Source: Epiperipatus broadwayi
Lineage: Eukaryota > Onychophora > Udeonychophora > Euonychophora > Peripatidae
NCBI GenBank assembly: GCA_028023455.1
Contig: JAQFVV010012530.1
Location: 1,304,001-1,368,000 of the forward strand
DNA: 64,000 nucleotides
Direction: 5' to 3'
Shown: positions 36,460 to 48,845 of the stretch, one piece after another
Layout of the letters: each line of letters starts with the position of its first letter
Position numbering within the stretch: the first letter of the stretch is position 1
Translations under genes and position numbers: made by a program
The notes under the pieces: generated by a model
What the model was told of the DNA's origin: nothing
Database searches by the model: none
Seen by the model: only the letters and a program-made list of their open reading frames with translations

Positions 36460-37135
36460 TTACCACTACTCAAGTCTTAAAACCACTAAAACATTACATG
36501 ATCACCTTTTCCTATGCTTACACAAACTGTCAAAGATCCAAAGCTCCTTCCTGATGAAAGCCACAAGCTAGAAACTAATCTAGGAATATTGGATAAGTAG
36601 GCACTAGATAGAGATTTCATGCACAAACCTTCTTGCATTCATTGACTACTAAGGTTTGCACTAGGTGGTACTAATGTATGGAGGGTTTGCTACTGTTTTA
36701 ACAGGATATGTCAGCATAGGAAATAATAATTATGTGAGTGTTTTGGTGGTTTTATACTAATCCTGCCCATAGGATGATGGTGACTGGTTTTTAAATCCCA
36801 AAATGTATAGATACTGAACAGGGTTTAAATCTATATGACCGTGTAAGTGAATTAGCTTGGATTTATTCTGTTTTCATCTTAGGATCATAACTTTATAGTT
36901 AATTAAATAAATAAAAGGTGGCTGCTGAAGGGTTGCATTAGAACCTAATATTTAGGTGCCATGCTCTCAGATCCAAGGCTCTTCATTGATAAAACCACAT
37001 GGTAGGAACTAATCTGGAGATATTGAAAGAGCAGAGACTAGAAAGAGATTTTATGCACAAATCTTTTTGCATCCTTTGATTACTAAGATTTGCACTGGAT
37101 GGCACAACTGTATGGAGAGTTTCCTACTGTTACTC
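36460..37135. repeat. Foldback family A copy
   Basis: From the left: actaaaacattacatgatca, then tatgcttacacaaactgt. Internal and right portions carry cacaagctagaaactaat, gtaggcactagataga, tggtactaatgtatggag and actgttttaacagg, followed by a second partial repeat of the same phrases (36945-37130). The arrangement is like the copies at 4.6 and 30.7 kb but rearranged. Confidence 0.65.
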
Positions 37136-37170
37136 AAATCTTTAGGAAAATATTTATTATTTTTTGTTTA

Positions 37171-40100
37171 GGTAGTAGTTTGGAGACCGTACTGCCGCCA
37201 TCATATGGCACTGTGACACCATCAACAACCGGCCCGAAACTTGCAAGTGATAAATTTATTTACGAAAGTGGCTGAAAATCAACAAATAAAAATACCTCAG
37301 GCAATATATGTTCAAGAAATACATTGAAACTACAAATTTACGAAAGTGGCTGAAAATTGACAAATAAAATTTCTCAGACTATATATCTCCAACAAATACA
37401 TCGAAAACTACAAATTATAAAAAAAACCCAAGAAAATGCTAAAAAATTCAAATTATAAAAAAAAAAAAAGATGAGAATACGAGAGAGCTATCCCCCCCTA
37501 AAATCAAAATTTCTTCACTTAAATTGACAAATAAAAATGCCTCAGGCAATATATGTCCAACAAATACATCGAAAACTACAAATTATAAAAAAAAACCAAG
37601 AAAATGCTAAAAAATTCAAATTATAAAAAAAAAACCGATGAAAATATGAGTACCCCCCCCTAAAATCAACATTTCTTCACAAATCGACAAATAAAAATGC
37701 CTCAGGCAATATATGTCCAACAAATATTTCAAAAACTACAAATTATAAAAAAAAAAACCAAGAAAATGCTAAAAAATTCAAATTATAAAAAAAAAAACAA
37801 TGAAAATACGAGAAAGAGCTACCCCCCACCTAAAATCAAAATTTCTTCACTTAAATCGACAAATAAAAATGCCTCAGGCAATATATGTCCAACAAATACA
37901 TCGAAAACTATACATTATAAAAAAAAAACCCAAAGAAAACGATGAAAATATGAGAAAGAGCTACCCCTCCCCCTAAAATCTGAAAATCCACAAAGAAGCA
38001 TGGTGGACAAAGAGCGGGAAATACGAAAACATCAAATTATTTACCTTCGACATAAATATGCATCTAAGATCATATTGAAAAGCAATTGTTCTCTGGCTTT
38101 CAAATTTCTGCATATCTAAATTGAGCAATAATATTTAAATAATCAAAAAGCAATATACAAAAAATAATTACCATCCCCTCCCCCAACTAATCAAATTATA
38201 ATGAAATATGGCAACGACCGAGTAACTTTTTTAAAATGTACTAAATCTTCTCAATATTTAAAAATTATTTAAGTAACAGATATAATAATAACTTATAACA
38301 TAGATTAATACATAGTAAGTAATTAAATATCCAGATTCGGTTCAGCACCATTTGCACAATGATGAGTTGATCATCACTATGTTCTGCAAAATTTAGTTTT
38401 CTACTGGTAAATTTCTTAACACTTTTATCAAAGGTGATTCCCAGCAGATTAAAAAAATAATTTAAAAGAAGATATCTACAAACACTAGCAGAGTTATTTA
38501 AAGAAAGTTAAGCACACACGTATATAATATACCAATGATTGTTTGCCAAAGATAAAATATTTTCCTTAAAATATACTTTAGTACTATATTCCATTCATAG
38601 TAAATATATATAAGATGCATATTTTATTATATTTTATTTAAACAAAGTTGCAAATGCATCTATATTTTTTAATGTGAGATGTCTAATTACAAACAAAAAA
38701 TCCCCCTCTCCCCCCACAATAGCTTTAATTGACAAAGTAAGTCGGCGTAGATTTTCAAAAAATATACTAAATACTTTTAAAAGAAAAGACTTTCAACATC
38801 AAATTATTTAGCTTTAAAGTAATTAATTATTTTCTGGCTTTGAAATTACGGCATATCTAAATTCATTAATAATATTTAATAATGAACAAGTAATACACAA
38901 AAAATAATTACCGATTATTTCCTTCATTTATAGTAGGCACTTGGATTTTTCCAGTTTTTTTGGTTCAAGAAATTGTTTTTCATGTGAAAATCACATGTTT
39001 ACAACTCTTCTTTAATTAAAATTATCAAATAATAAATGATTCTCCAGCATTTTGACAAAGAGAATTGATTTTCTATATAAGATGCATATTTCATTACATT
39101 TTATTTAAACAAAGTTGCAAATTGAAATGTGACATAATAGCTCTTTCTTACATTAAAAAAATATAGGCGCAAACAATGTACCCTTCCACAATATATAACA
39201 CCAATGCAATTCAAAATACAAAATGATTTTTCAGCATTTTGCCAAAGAGAAAATATTTTTTTAAAAATATTCTTTAGTACCATATTATGGAAATTATATC
39301 TAAGATGCATATTTCAGTACGTTTTATTTAAACAAAGTTGCAAATGCACCTATATTTTTTTCTAATATGCTGAACTTTGTTGAAATAAAACATTGTTTGC
39401 ACCTATATTTTTTTAATGTAAGAAAGAGCTATTACGTCACATTTCAATTTGCAACTTTGTTTAAATAAAACGTAATAAAATATGCATCTTATATAGAAAA
39501 TCATTTCTCTTTGTCAAAATGCTGGAGAATCATTTATTATTTGATAATTTTAATTAAAGAAGAGTTGTAAACATGTGATTTTCACATGGAAAACAATTTC
39601 TTGAACCAAAAAAACTGGAAAAATCCAAATGCCTACTATAAATGAAGGAAATAATCGGTAATTATTTTTTGTGTATTACTTGTTCATTATTAAATATTAT
39701 TAATGAATTTAGATATGCCGTAATTTCAAAGCCAGAAAATAATTAATTGCTTTAAAGCTAAATAATTTGATGTTGAAAGTCTTTTCTTTTAAAAGTATTT
39801 AGTATATTTTTTGAAAATCTACGCCGACTTACTTTGTCAATTAAAGCTATTGTGGGGGGAGAGGGGGATTTTATGTTTGTAATTAGACATCTCACATTAA
39901 AAAAATATAGATGCATTTGCAACTTTGTTTAAATAAAATATAATAAAATATGCATCTTATATATATTTACTATGAATGGAATATAGTACTAAAGTATATT
40001 TTAAGGAAAATATTTTATCTTTGGCAAACAATCATTGGTATATTATATACGTGTGTGCTTAACTTTCTTTAAATAACTCTGCTAGTGTTTGTAGATATCT

Positions 40101-41342
40101 TCTTTTAAATTATTTTTTTAATCTGCTGGGAATCACCTTTGATAAAAGTGTTAAGAAATTTACCAGTAGAAAACTAAATTTTGCAGAACATAGTGATGAT
40201 CAACTCATCATTGTGCAAATGGTGCTGAACCGAATCTGGATATTTAATTACTTACTATGTATTAATCCATGTTATAAGTTATTATTATATCTGTTACTTA
40301 AATAATTTTTAAATATTGAGAAGATTTAGTACATTTTAGAAAAATTACTCAGTCGTTATCATATTTCATTATTATTTGATTAGTTGGGGGAGGGGTTAGT
40401 AATTATTTTTTGTGTATTGCTCTTTGATTATTTAAATATTATTGCTCAATTTAAATATGCAGTAATTTGAAAGCCAGAGAACAATTAATTGCTTTTCAGT
40501 ATGATCTTAAATGCATATTTATGTTGAAGGTAAATAATTTAATGTTTTCGTATTTCCCGCTCTTTGTCCGCCATGCTTTGTGGATTTTCAGATTTTAGGG
40601 GGAGGGGTAGCTCTTTCTCATATTTTCATCGTTCTTTTGGTTTTTTTTTTATAATTTGTAGTTTTTGATGTATTTGTTGGACATATATAGCCGGAGGCAT
40701 TTTTATTTGTCAATTTAAGTGAAGAAATTTTGATTGGGGGGGGGGGGAGCTCTTTCTCGTATTTTCATTTTTTTTTTTTTTTATAATTTGAATTTTTTAG
40801 CATTTTCTTGGTTTTTTTTTATAATTTGTAGTTTTCGATGTATTTGTTGGTCATATATTGCCTGAGGTATTTTTATTTGTCTATTTAAGTGAAGAAATTT
40901 TGATTTGGGAGGGGGGGGGTAGCTCTTTCTCGTATTTTCATTTTTTTTTTTTTTTTATAATTTGAATTTTTTAGCATTTTCTTGGTTTTTTTTTTATAAT
41001 TTGTAGTTTTCGATGTATTTGTTGGACATATATTGCCTGAGGCATTTTATTTGTCGATTTAAGTAAAGAAATTTTCATTTTAGGGGGAGGAGGTAGTTTT
41101 TTCTCGTATTTTCATCGTTTTTTTTTTTTTTAATTTGAATCTTTTAAAAGCATTTTCTTGGGTAATTTTTATAATTTGTAGTTTTCGATGTATTTGTTGG
41201 ACATATATTGCCTGAGGCATTTTTATTTGTCAATTTTCAGCCACTTTCGTAAATAAATTGATCACTTGCAAGTTTCAGGCCAGTTATTGATGGTGTCACA
41301 GCGCCATCTGATGGTGACAGTACAGTCTCCAAGCTACTACCA
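37171..41342. mobile_element. 4.2 kb long-arm foldback element with subterminal tandem repeats
   Basis: Two arms of about 2.0 kb (37171-39177 and 39390-41342) are inverted copies separated by about 212 bases. Ends are ggtagtagtttggag / caagctactacc. Next to each end lie four or five degenerate ~150-170 bp units (acaaataaaaatgcctcagg, atgtccaacaaatac, aattataaaaa, a C or G run, aaaatttcttcac). The inner arms are nearly identical, for example around 38340-38530 against 40020-40240. A second internal module (tttatttaaacaaagttgca) occurs three times in the left half. No transposase is readable. The architecture is that of Foldback/Galileo-type elements, but class membership is not shown. Confidence 0.88.
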
Positions 41343-41581
41343 CTAAAGAAATTACTGGATCTACAAAACTTCTAAATATTCTCTTTCAGATATATTTGGA
41401 GCTATTTTAAATAGAACAAAAGACTCAGTCAAATGTTATAGTGTATATATATTATAATAAAAATAATAAATTTAACGGTAATAAACTATTAAAAACAGTC
41501 TTTAAATCAGCAGAAGTACTTTTGGTTAATGTCTTAAACGTGTCTCAACTGCTGTTAAATTAAAAAAAAACCCAAAGCAGA

Positions 41582-42596
41582 AGCAAGCATCATCAATTCA
41601 AATCCCATGAATCCTGTATTTTAATGTTAGCAGCTTGTCTATTTATTAAATGCATTTTATTCCTGTTAATAAAAATTGCCTCCTTAATTTTTCTTTTATT
41701 ATTGTTTCTCTCTTCATGAAGAATTTTCACACTTTCAAAATCAAATTTAAATTTATATATTTTTTCTTTTTTCATGATCAAAGAAAACTGAAGGAGACAT
41801 TAAATCACCATTATTTTTACTTTTTACATGCTTATATAATAATTCATGCTCCCTCAATCTCTTCTCAATTCTGTACCTAGATTCACCTATATATGATAGC
41901 ATACAGTCACAAAAAATTTGATATATGATATTACTTTTCTGCTTGACAGGTATAACATCCTTAGAATTATTGACTAATTTATTAACGTTGTTTGGAACAT
42001 AGAATGAAACATTAAACACATTCTTATATATATCCTTAAAAAATTTCACTTGGGGATTTGAAATAAATGGAATAGATATCCATTGTTTACTATCAATCTT
42101 CATTTCCTTTAAACAATTATAACTTTTTTTAAATGACATAAAGTATTGTTTATTTGTTCCATTTTGTAACCAACATCAAGCAATTCAATGGCAAATATCT
42201 CAATATTTTTCAGTCTATCACTTTGGTAACAACATAATTTTTTGTTACAAAACAAAAAAAAAATTAAAACTTGCCATCTTATGCATAATTGGTACTTTTG
42301 ATTTACAATTTACATATCCCCTTTTTTGCAATGGCTTGATTATTAATTTATAATTTAATATACTGTTATCTCTTGTAATAATTAAATCCAAATATTTAAT
42401 ATTTTTGTCATTCCTTTTCAATAGTCCATTTCAAGCAATTCAAATTATTTAATTCTTCTAAAAACAGATTTATAGTATTAGTATTTCCACAAACAAAAAC
42501 ATCATCCACATACCTTTTGTAAATTTTAATATCTTTAAAAGAGCACATTTTAAAAATACCACTCTCAAATGTAGACAACACAAAAAAGGGTTATAA
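41582..42596 (-). mobile_element. Penelope-like element fragment (reverse transcriptase end plus GIY-YIG)
   Basis: Reading the minus strand, the reverse transcriptase motif IYKRYVDDVFVCG lies near 42500-42530, followed after frameshifts by an open stretch of 128 codons (42139-41753). This contains an IIYQIFCDCMLSYIGESR-type GIY-YIG block with RIEKRLREHE. The family's C-terminal VKILHEERNNNKRKIKEA block (near 41700) is in another frame. Penelope-like elements pair this reverse transcriptase with a GIY-YIG endonuclease. The 5' part is missing and the frame is broken. Confidence 0.85.
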
Positions 42597-42687
42597 TGGT
42601 TTAAAGGAAATGAAGATTGATAGTAAACAATAGATATCTATTCCATTTATTTCAAATTCACAAGTGAAATTTTTTAAGAATATATAT
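42597..42687 (+). mobile_element. Penelope-like element, plus-strand copy, left piece
   Basis: This is the inverted counterpart of about 42040-42130. It starts at the point where the minus-strand copy ends, so the two form a tail-out inverted pair. In the reconstructed order it continues at 45771, where the next codons of the same element resume. Confidence 0.75.
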
Positions 42688-45600
42688 TGAAATGGTAAAT
42701 CTGATTCAGATTTTCCGTTTCACTGTTTGATCCACCCAACCACTTGCTAAGAGGGTTCAATTGAAGCCTACCAATGTAAATATAGAAATGTATTTTTTTT
42801 TTAATGTTTTCTTTTATCCTTATTTTGGATAGTACATACACATAATATTGTTTTATTTACACTAACACTAATTTATTGCATTTATTGGAGAGAAAAAAAA
42901 TTCAATTATAAGTTTGGAATTTTTATATGTGTTTTATGTATATATTTAAAATGTATTATTTTTTTTAGGAATCCAAGATAGCCTTTTTTTGAAAGATTTG
43001 TACCTCGATTAGAAGTTTAAAATAATTGTCAAATTAAAGTACTTAGAAATTACCAAAATCCATTACTTTGGAATTTCTATTAATTAATTAATTAATGGAG
43101 ATTCCACATTGTTAGATAAATTAAAAAACTAATATAAAATTATACAGGAATCTTTATCGATCCTTATCGAAGTATAAATTTTCTAAAATTAGAAACAAGG
43201 TATGATTTTCTTTTGTGTCAGACAAGATCTGAAGAAAAATCACCTCAGGCAGCACATAGTCCAAATACTTGAACTACTGTATCAAAAGTGTTTTTTTTTT
43301 ATAAGAAAAAAAGAAAGAGAAGAGAAAATTGAGAGTTGCTGAACATCTCCACACTAGTCACGATGTCTATTGAGTAGTTAAGGGAAAATCACCGCCTGTT
43401 CCTTCCTGGGACCCGAAATCTCCTATTATGCCACTGCCATGAACTGTCTTGAAAGATGCCACCAGCTATCAATGTTCACCCGCACACTCATTCCGAGGAA
43501 CCTCCAGGTAAATGCCGCAAAAGTTCAAATCCTGCCGTCCAGATTTTAAAACCTAAATTAATGACCATTAGAATTGTAATTTCTTAAAACTTAAAGCTAT
43601 CAAAAGTTAATATTTATTGTAAATACCTAATCAACTCTTTAACCCATTTCTTTTTAAAATTGTTTATAATGTTTTTAATAACTCAAGCTCACAATATTTT
43701 AATATGTTTATTGAATATGAAAATCACATTTGTTTCAGTATAAAATTTCATGCTTTGTTTTTTTGTTGTCTTGACAAACTTCACTCGTGAGAGTTCAAAG
43801 AAAGTAATTTGCTAAAGAGCGAATTATGTTCACAAGGGGGAAGGAAGTTTAGCAAGGAAAGAATTAATTTTAAAATAAAATAAATTGTCTTATCTTTCTC
43901 GTTAGTGAAGTTATGTCAAATATATGTATATTAAAATATACTTACGTCAATCATCATTTAAATAATTTTGCTATAGATTTCCCAGGATGGGATTTTATAA
44001 TTTTAGATTTTGTTAAATTTAAATAAAATAAAATGCTATATATTTTGACCTAGAAACAGTGCCGCTGGAAAAGCATCAGTTAATTATCTTGCCTTTTTTT
44101 TAAAAAGTTAAAAGTTAGGAAAGGGGGAATCTATTTGAGAAATGTTTTCCCTTATTCTATGTATGCGTTGTCTTGTTAGTTAAATATTTACATAAGGTAA
44201 TTGGTTGCGCAGGTTTACCTCTATGCAGTATTAGATCATTTAAGGCTATTTAATTATAATTATTCCTATTTGGTTATTATAATATCTCATGTTAATAAGA
44301 AATGCTCGGAGTAGTTTGGACAGACCTAAAATGATCATTTATTTGCATTAGGAGCTGTGTCCCGGTTATGCATATGTCTGTGGGCCAGAGAGTAATCGAG
44401 GTAGAGTTGAGTAACCTGCATGATATCCATACAGGCGGACACGGAGCTTCCGTAATTCCTATCTCCATTCGGTATTTGTTTCGTAACATGGCGAACATAC
44501 AGAAACCCCTTTTTCTTCGTTGGAGTAGGCATGCGAGTGTCTGTCAATTTTACATTCATATAATTATTAATCTGATATTGTTTCGCTTTTATTTTATCAC
44601 CTATCTAATACGCAAGCCATAGAGAAATGATTCTACTCAAGAATCTTCAGCCTGAGTAACCAATTCTTTTGTTTTAATTCATGATTAGTTAAATCTTTTA
44701 ATTTTAGGTAATTCACGTTATAGACTTATAAAGAATGATTTAGTTGAAAGTCCAACTAATGCAGTTTATATGTGCTCGATAATTAAGTTTGATTTTTTTT
44801 TTCATAATTATTTACAGTTCTAAACACTCTCAGGTTATTTTAACGCTGTTCCAGCAAGGTCCTGTCGTAAAATTAAAATGTTATTTTAATTGAGATTTAA
44901 TTGTTATTCATAAAGAAAAGTAAAATCAGTCATTTTCTTTTCTTGTGTTATTTGAGTAAGACATCAAATCAGTTTTATTCTAATTGCTTTTTTTTTACAT
45001 CAGTTTGTCGTAAAATGTTTAAAAATATTTAAATCAGAAAGGAAATGTTTATTCTGTTTATACAATCAGTTTGTCAAATGTTCAACATGCTGATTGATCA
45101 AAATCACCCCGCTACCTTGTAATAAATGTGAATGGAAATATAGATATATTCAAATGCTACCTTGTAATAAATGCGAACGGAAATATAGATATATTCAAAA
45201 TCCGTGGTCATTTAATTTAAATCCTTTTTTTAAAAAATAATGTAAACAAATAAATTTTATGCAAACTAAATAAATTAAAAAAAAGATAACCGCTAATGTA
45301 AATCTGTCTTATAGGACGCGGTCTCACATAAACTTACTGTGTAAATATAAAATAAATGTAAAGAATGTTTCCTTTAGTGAGCTTGAGTAAAAATGTAAAT
45401 TTAAATCATTAATGAATCTGAAATTTATATATAAGACTAAATTTCCAATGTTTTTGAATCATTTCACTTACTTTTTATTTTAATTAATATTTGATTTTAA
45501 ATTATATATATAAGTGAAATCACCCAACTTCTCATTAAATTAGAATTATAATGAATTTCATGCTCGAAGGCTCGGCTCTGGGATGGTGAAAATGAAGGAA

Positions 45601-45770
45601 TTCGATGATATCATTGAGAAATGTTATTGATTAGTTCTTTGACCTGGGGATATAGGTGAATAGGGCAGAATCCACAATGTAACTGAGTTATCCTGTACAT
45701 GGTCAGACTCAAGATACTTTACCTGTATTCCGGTTCTTGTTGGATCGATATATATTTTTCGACTGGTACA
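42688..45770. mobile_element. 3.1 kb insertion inside a Penelope-like copy, identity unknown
   Basis: The insertion begins tgaaatgg and ends ctggtaca (TG...CA) and is flanked on both sides by atat, a possible 4 bp target duplication. These features fit an LTR-type element, but no paired LTR, coding domain or terminal inverted repeat is visible; a large solo LTR or a decayed element is possible. It contains a GC-richer patch at 44330-44560, a tRNA-like gttcaaatcctgccg at about 43532, and a 45 bp unit in two direct copies at 45111-45200. Confidence 0.5.
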
Positions 45771-46190
45771 ATATAAGAAAGTGTTTAATGTATCATTCTA
45801 TGCTACAAACAATGTTAATAAATTAGTCAATAATTCTAAGGATGTCATATCTGTCATCATATATCAAATTTTTTGTGACTGTATGTTTTCATATATAGAT
45901 GAATTGAGGTGCAGTATTGAGAAGAGATTAAAGGAGCATGAATTGTTATATAAACATGTAAATAGTAAGAATAATGGTGATTTAATGACTGCTTCAGTTT
46001 TCTTTGATCATGAAAAAACATGTAAATATAAATTTAAATTTGATTTTGAAAGTGTAAAAATAAGATTCATGAAGAGAGAAGCCATAATAAAAGAAAAATT
46101 AAGGAGGTAATTTTTATAAAAAGGAATAAAATGCATTTAATAAATAGACAAACTGCTAACATTAAAATATGAGCTTCATGAGATTTGAAT
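45771..46190 (+). mobile_element. Penelope-like element, plus-strand copy, right piece (GIY-YIG region)
   Basis: An open stretch of 109 codons (45781-46110) carries the block IIYQIFCDCMFSYIDELR and then SIEKRLKEHE. The Gly of the YIG triad is Asp here (YID), so a key position of the nuclease is lost. It shares a 3' end (gatttgaattgatga) with the minus-strand copy, which marks the element's 3' border. Divergence from that copy is moderate. Confidence 0.82.
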
Positions 46191-46284
46191 TGATGAACTT
46201 GCAAACAATACCGACTTTTTGTCATCTTTTATTTTTTTTACGCTATTCTGTCAAATTCATTATTCAATGAAATCTTTAGTTCGA

Positions 46285-46455
46285 GGTTTAATTCCCATAC
46301 TAGTACTGTCGTTTGTCAGGATAGCGTTACCTAGAGAAGAAAGGAGAGTAATACTATTCAAAATGTTGTATTATATACTAATCTGTGTCCTATGATTAAC
46401 AATTGGATGTATTTTAAAACTTTAAATAAAATTTGAATTTTTCTAAAGACATTTA
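46285..46455 (-). repeat. SINE body fragment
   Basis: Shares gaagaaaggagagtaatac, aaaatgttgt, atactaatctgt and ttctaaagacattt with the SINE palindrome at 26650-27340 and contains a ggtttaattcccat box-B-like motif. The tRNA-like head is not complete. Confidence 0.55.
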
Positions 46456-47163
46456 ACAATATTATATAATGGAAATAATCCAACAACTCTTTACTACATC
46501 ATCATAAACATTTAGACAAATACAATAAGTCTACTTCTATAAGGGAGAAGTCCTAACAAATGAGCATGAGGATGGCAGGGTTATTCTTTTCAAGTGTCGT
46601 TAGTGCTGCAATTAATTCTTGAAATCATGTTATAAAAAATAAATCATGAACTAAATCTTTGTGGATTATGGCATTTCCTTCAATAGTGAGGTCTTCAGTC
46701 AACATATTGGACTTATCTAATGAATTTAGATTTATCTGGGGATTTTATTCTCCAGCTACATTTTCTGTTGAAGGGCAATTTAATCGCACAAATATTTTCT
46801 GCCTGACATACAAATTTTTTAATTGATGTCTGTATTTCCAATTAATGTCTTCCCTGACATCTCTAGATTTTCCTAGTTTGGTAAATATCTAGTTGTAGTT
46901 CTTATGGCAAAGTCATTTTGATTAGATGAACTGTAACCACTGTCAATCTCTATAAATATGTGCATTACCCAGTATGGATTAATGCAGGGAAAGAGTGTCA
47001 GACTCTGGAATGTAAGATCTTTGGATTGATTCCAGTTCTGGAACTTCCAGGACTCGAATGTCTTATGGATTTCTAAGCATTATAAAGACATTTGATTATT
47101 ATTATTATTTATATATCTGCTTATATATATGTTCATGTTTTAAATCTATATGTCTTATTCTAG
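46456..47163. other. Intron sequence with a weak tRNA-like fragment
   Basis: At 46988-47035 gagtgtcagactctggaatg and ggattgattccag resemble a decayed tRNA-derived SINE head. The rest is unassigned up to the exon at 47164. Confidence 0.35.
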
Positions 47164-47274
47164 ACTGATAATGCAAAGAAAGATGAAAAGTTGATTTTAC
47201 TGGAGTCTGAATGCGCACGATTAGCCACTGGTCTTGGTAATTATGAATCAATTATCAACTATTATAAATCTCAG
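47164..47274 (+). CDS. ODF2: ODF2-like exon 8 of those visible (37 codons)
   Basis: Acceptor cttattctag and donor cag/gttatt give a phase 0 exon. It ends in NYESIINYYKSQ, nearly the same as human NYEGMIDNYKSQ, the clearest single match to ODF2 in the window. The preceding KLILLESECARLATGL is less conserved. The exon begins a cluster of three exons in 714 bp after an 11 kb intron full of mobile DNA. The donor gttatt is weak at +3 to +5, but it lies exactly at the human KSQ boundary and keeps the frame. Confidence 0.93.
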
Positions 47275-47363
47275 GTTATTATTATTTTGACAACAATTTA
47301 TCAAAAATGAATGTTTCAATTTATTATATTCTTATTAGTTTGTTAATAACATATATTATTTAG

Positions 47364-47468
47364 ATGGATCATTACCAGCAAGAGAAAAGCGAAATAATTC
47401 AGCATTTGAGCCAACAAGATACTGTAGCATCTCGACAGCAGGAGAAAAGTGACAGTGAAGCAGAAAAG
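47364..47468 (+). CDS. ODF2: ODF2-like exon 9 of those visible (35 codons)
   Basis: A tattatttag acceptor and an aag/gtaatt donor bound 35 codons in phase 0. The first codon is ATG, but this is an internal Met: the exon joins in frame to the conserved exon before it. The translation contains MDHYQQEKSEIIQHLSQQ and then a hydrophilic stretch ending SDSEAEK, in the region of human RLEADEVAAQLERCDKEN, which is only loosely conserved. Gln-rich, coiled-coil prone. Confidence 0.87.
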
Positions 47469-47718
47469 GTAATTTTAATAAATACTTGTAGTACTGTTGA
47501 AATTCCTGTAGTTCTAACGGTATTTAAATATATATTTATTGACTTGTTATATGGCAGAGCATGAACTGTTTATTAGCTTAATTTAAGTATGGCTTGAACT
47601 ATATATGTGTGTGTGTATTAAAAATGAGTAACTCCTATCTAAAATTTTTAATATCCATGCATGTTGCTGAAACTGTGTAGCTATTACATATATATTATTT
47701 TTTCTTTTTTTTTTTTAG

Positions 47719-47877
47719 AAAAGATTGCAGTTACAGCAGCGTTTAATTGAACTTGAAATGTTGCCTGATAAAGTTCAAACTCTCGAAAAACATTTGCGTG
47801 AAGCTTTGGACAGAGCAGTGGCATTGGAAAAACAAAAAGTAGGATTTGAAGCTATCATTTCGGATTTTGAAACAAAG
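47719..47877 (+). CDS. ODF2: ODF2-like exon 10 of those visible (53 codons)
   Basis: The acceptor follows a long T tract (tttttttag) and the donor is aag/gtaaga. In phase 0 the exon encodes LQLQQRLIELEMLPDKVQ, then LEKHLREALDRAVALEKQK and FEAIISDFETK. These parallel human QSQLADLQQLPDILKITEAKL, then LQGYERKNIDLTAIISDLRSR: the Leu-Pro-Asp and Ala-Ile-Ile-Ser-Asp landmarks are both present at about the right spacing. Strong support for the ODF2 assignment. Confidence 0.94.
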
Positions 47878-48569
47878 GTAAGATTTTGTCATATGATTTT
47901 TTGTAATAATTTTTTAGATTAATTTTGGGAGCTCCAAATTTCTTTGCCTTCTTTTCCCTTTATTTTTTTTTTTTTTGCGGTTATAGAAAGCATGCATAAA
48001 GGAAAATAATTATTTGCAGATTTAAAATTTTGAAATAATGATTTATAGGTTACGAACAGAGAAAAATATATTAGTAATAGTTTCTTTTAAAATTAGTAGT
48101 TTTCTGTAAACTCGATGAAAACTGTAGTGTTTTGAAAAATGGCAGACATTTTTGTGCACTCCAGAAAGAACTAGAATTTATTCGAGTTTTTGTTTTTAGG
48201 TTGTGCGCTGATAACAGGAATTAATTAACGTAATAGCGGATGATAATTCCAAGAGATATTTGCTGATTGCAAATATTTCTAGATATAAGACGTTACCTTA
48301 TTTGACAATGATTAATTGTTGCAGTTGTCAGTAAGCGATAAGAAGACTGGATAACATCTATGCAGGGCAGTAATTAGAGGACAACTCCAATAGAGAGCAA
48401 TCAGGCAGTATTGAGTAGTCAGTATTAGAGTAGACGTCGGTTTAACACCAGTGGAGATGTCTCGTGTCAGTGCTGGCAGTTAATGACCAGCGCCCAGTGG
48501 AAATGTAGTCCACGGGTGTAGCTGAAAGAGCCCACAGAGATGGGGAGACCACAGCGGAGATATTGAGAA

Positions 48570-48845
48570 GCATTAGTTGCAGAATAGAAGCATTCGTTGC
48601 AGAGCTGAGCATTAGTTGCAGAGTAGAAGCATTCGTTGCAGAGCAGAGCATTAGTTGCAGAGTAGAAGCATTCGTTGCAGAGCAGAGCATTAGTTGCAGG
48701 AATAGAGCATTCATTGCAGACCAATTCATTGGAGAGCTTCGTTGCAGACCAGTTCGTTGGAGAGCATTCATTGCAGACCAATTCGTTGGAGAGCATTCAT
48801 CGCAGACCAATTCGTTGGAGAGCATTCGTTGGAGAGCACTCGTTG
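48570..48845. repeat. Minisatellites within the left LTR
   Basis: A 39 bp unit (attagttgcagagtagaagc then attcgttgcagagcagagc) is repeated about two and a half times. A ~29 bp unit (gaccaattcgttggagagc then attcattgca) follows about four times. The units lack stop codons in several frames, so overlapping open frames appear on both strands; they are artefacts of repetition. Confidence 0.9.

Noticed and set aside
37171-41342. CRISPR-like or regularly spaced repeat array
   Set aside because: The ~150-170 bp subterminal units are degenerate tandem repeats inside inverted arms of a foldback in eukaryotic intron DNA, without unique spacers.
44292-44622. Three overlapping open frames on both strands in the 3.1 kb insertion
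   Set aside because: They reflect a GC-richer patch with few stops; none shows a domain, and they overlap one another.
42688-45770. Terminal inverted repeats starting tatattg
   Set aside because: Only seven bases agree, within AT-rich sequence, so this is no better than chance; TG...CA with atat is the more useful border evidence.
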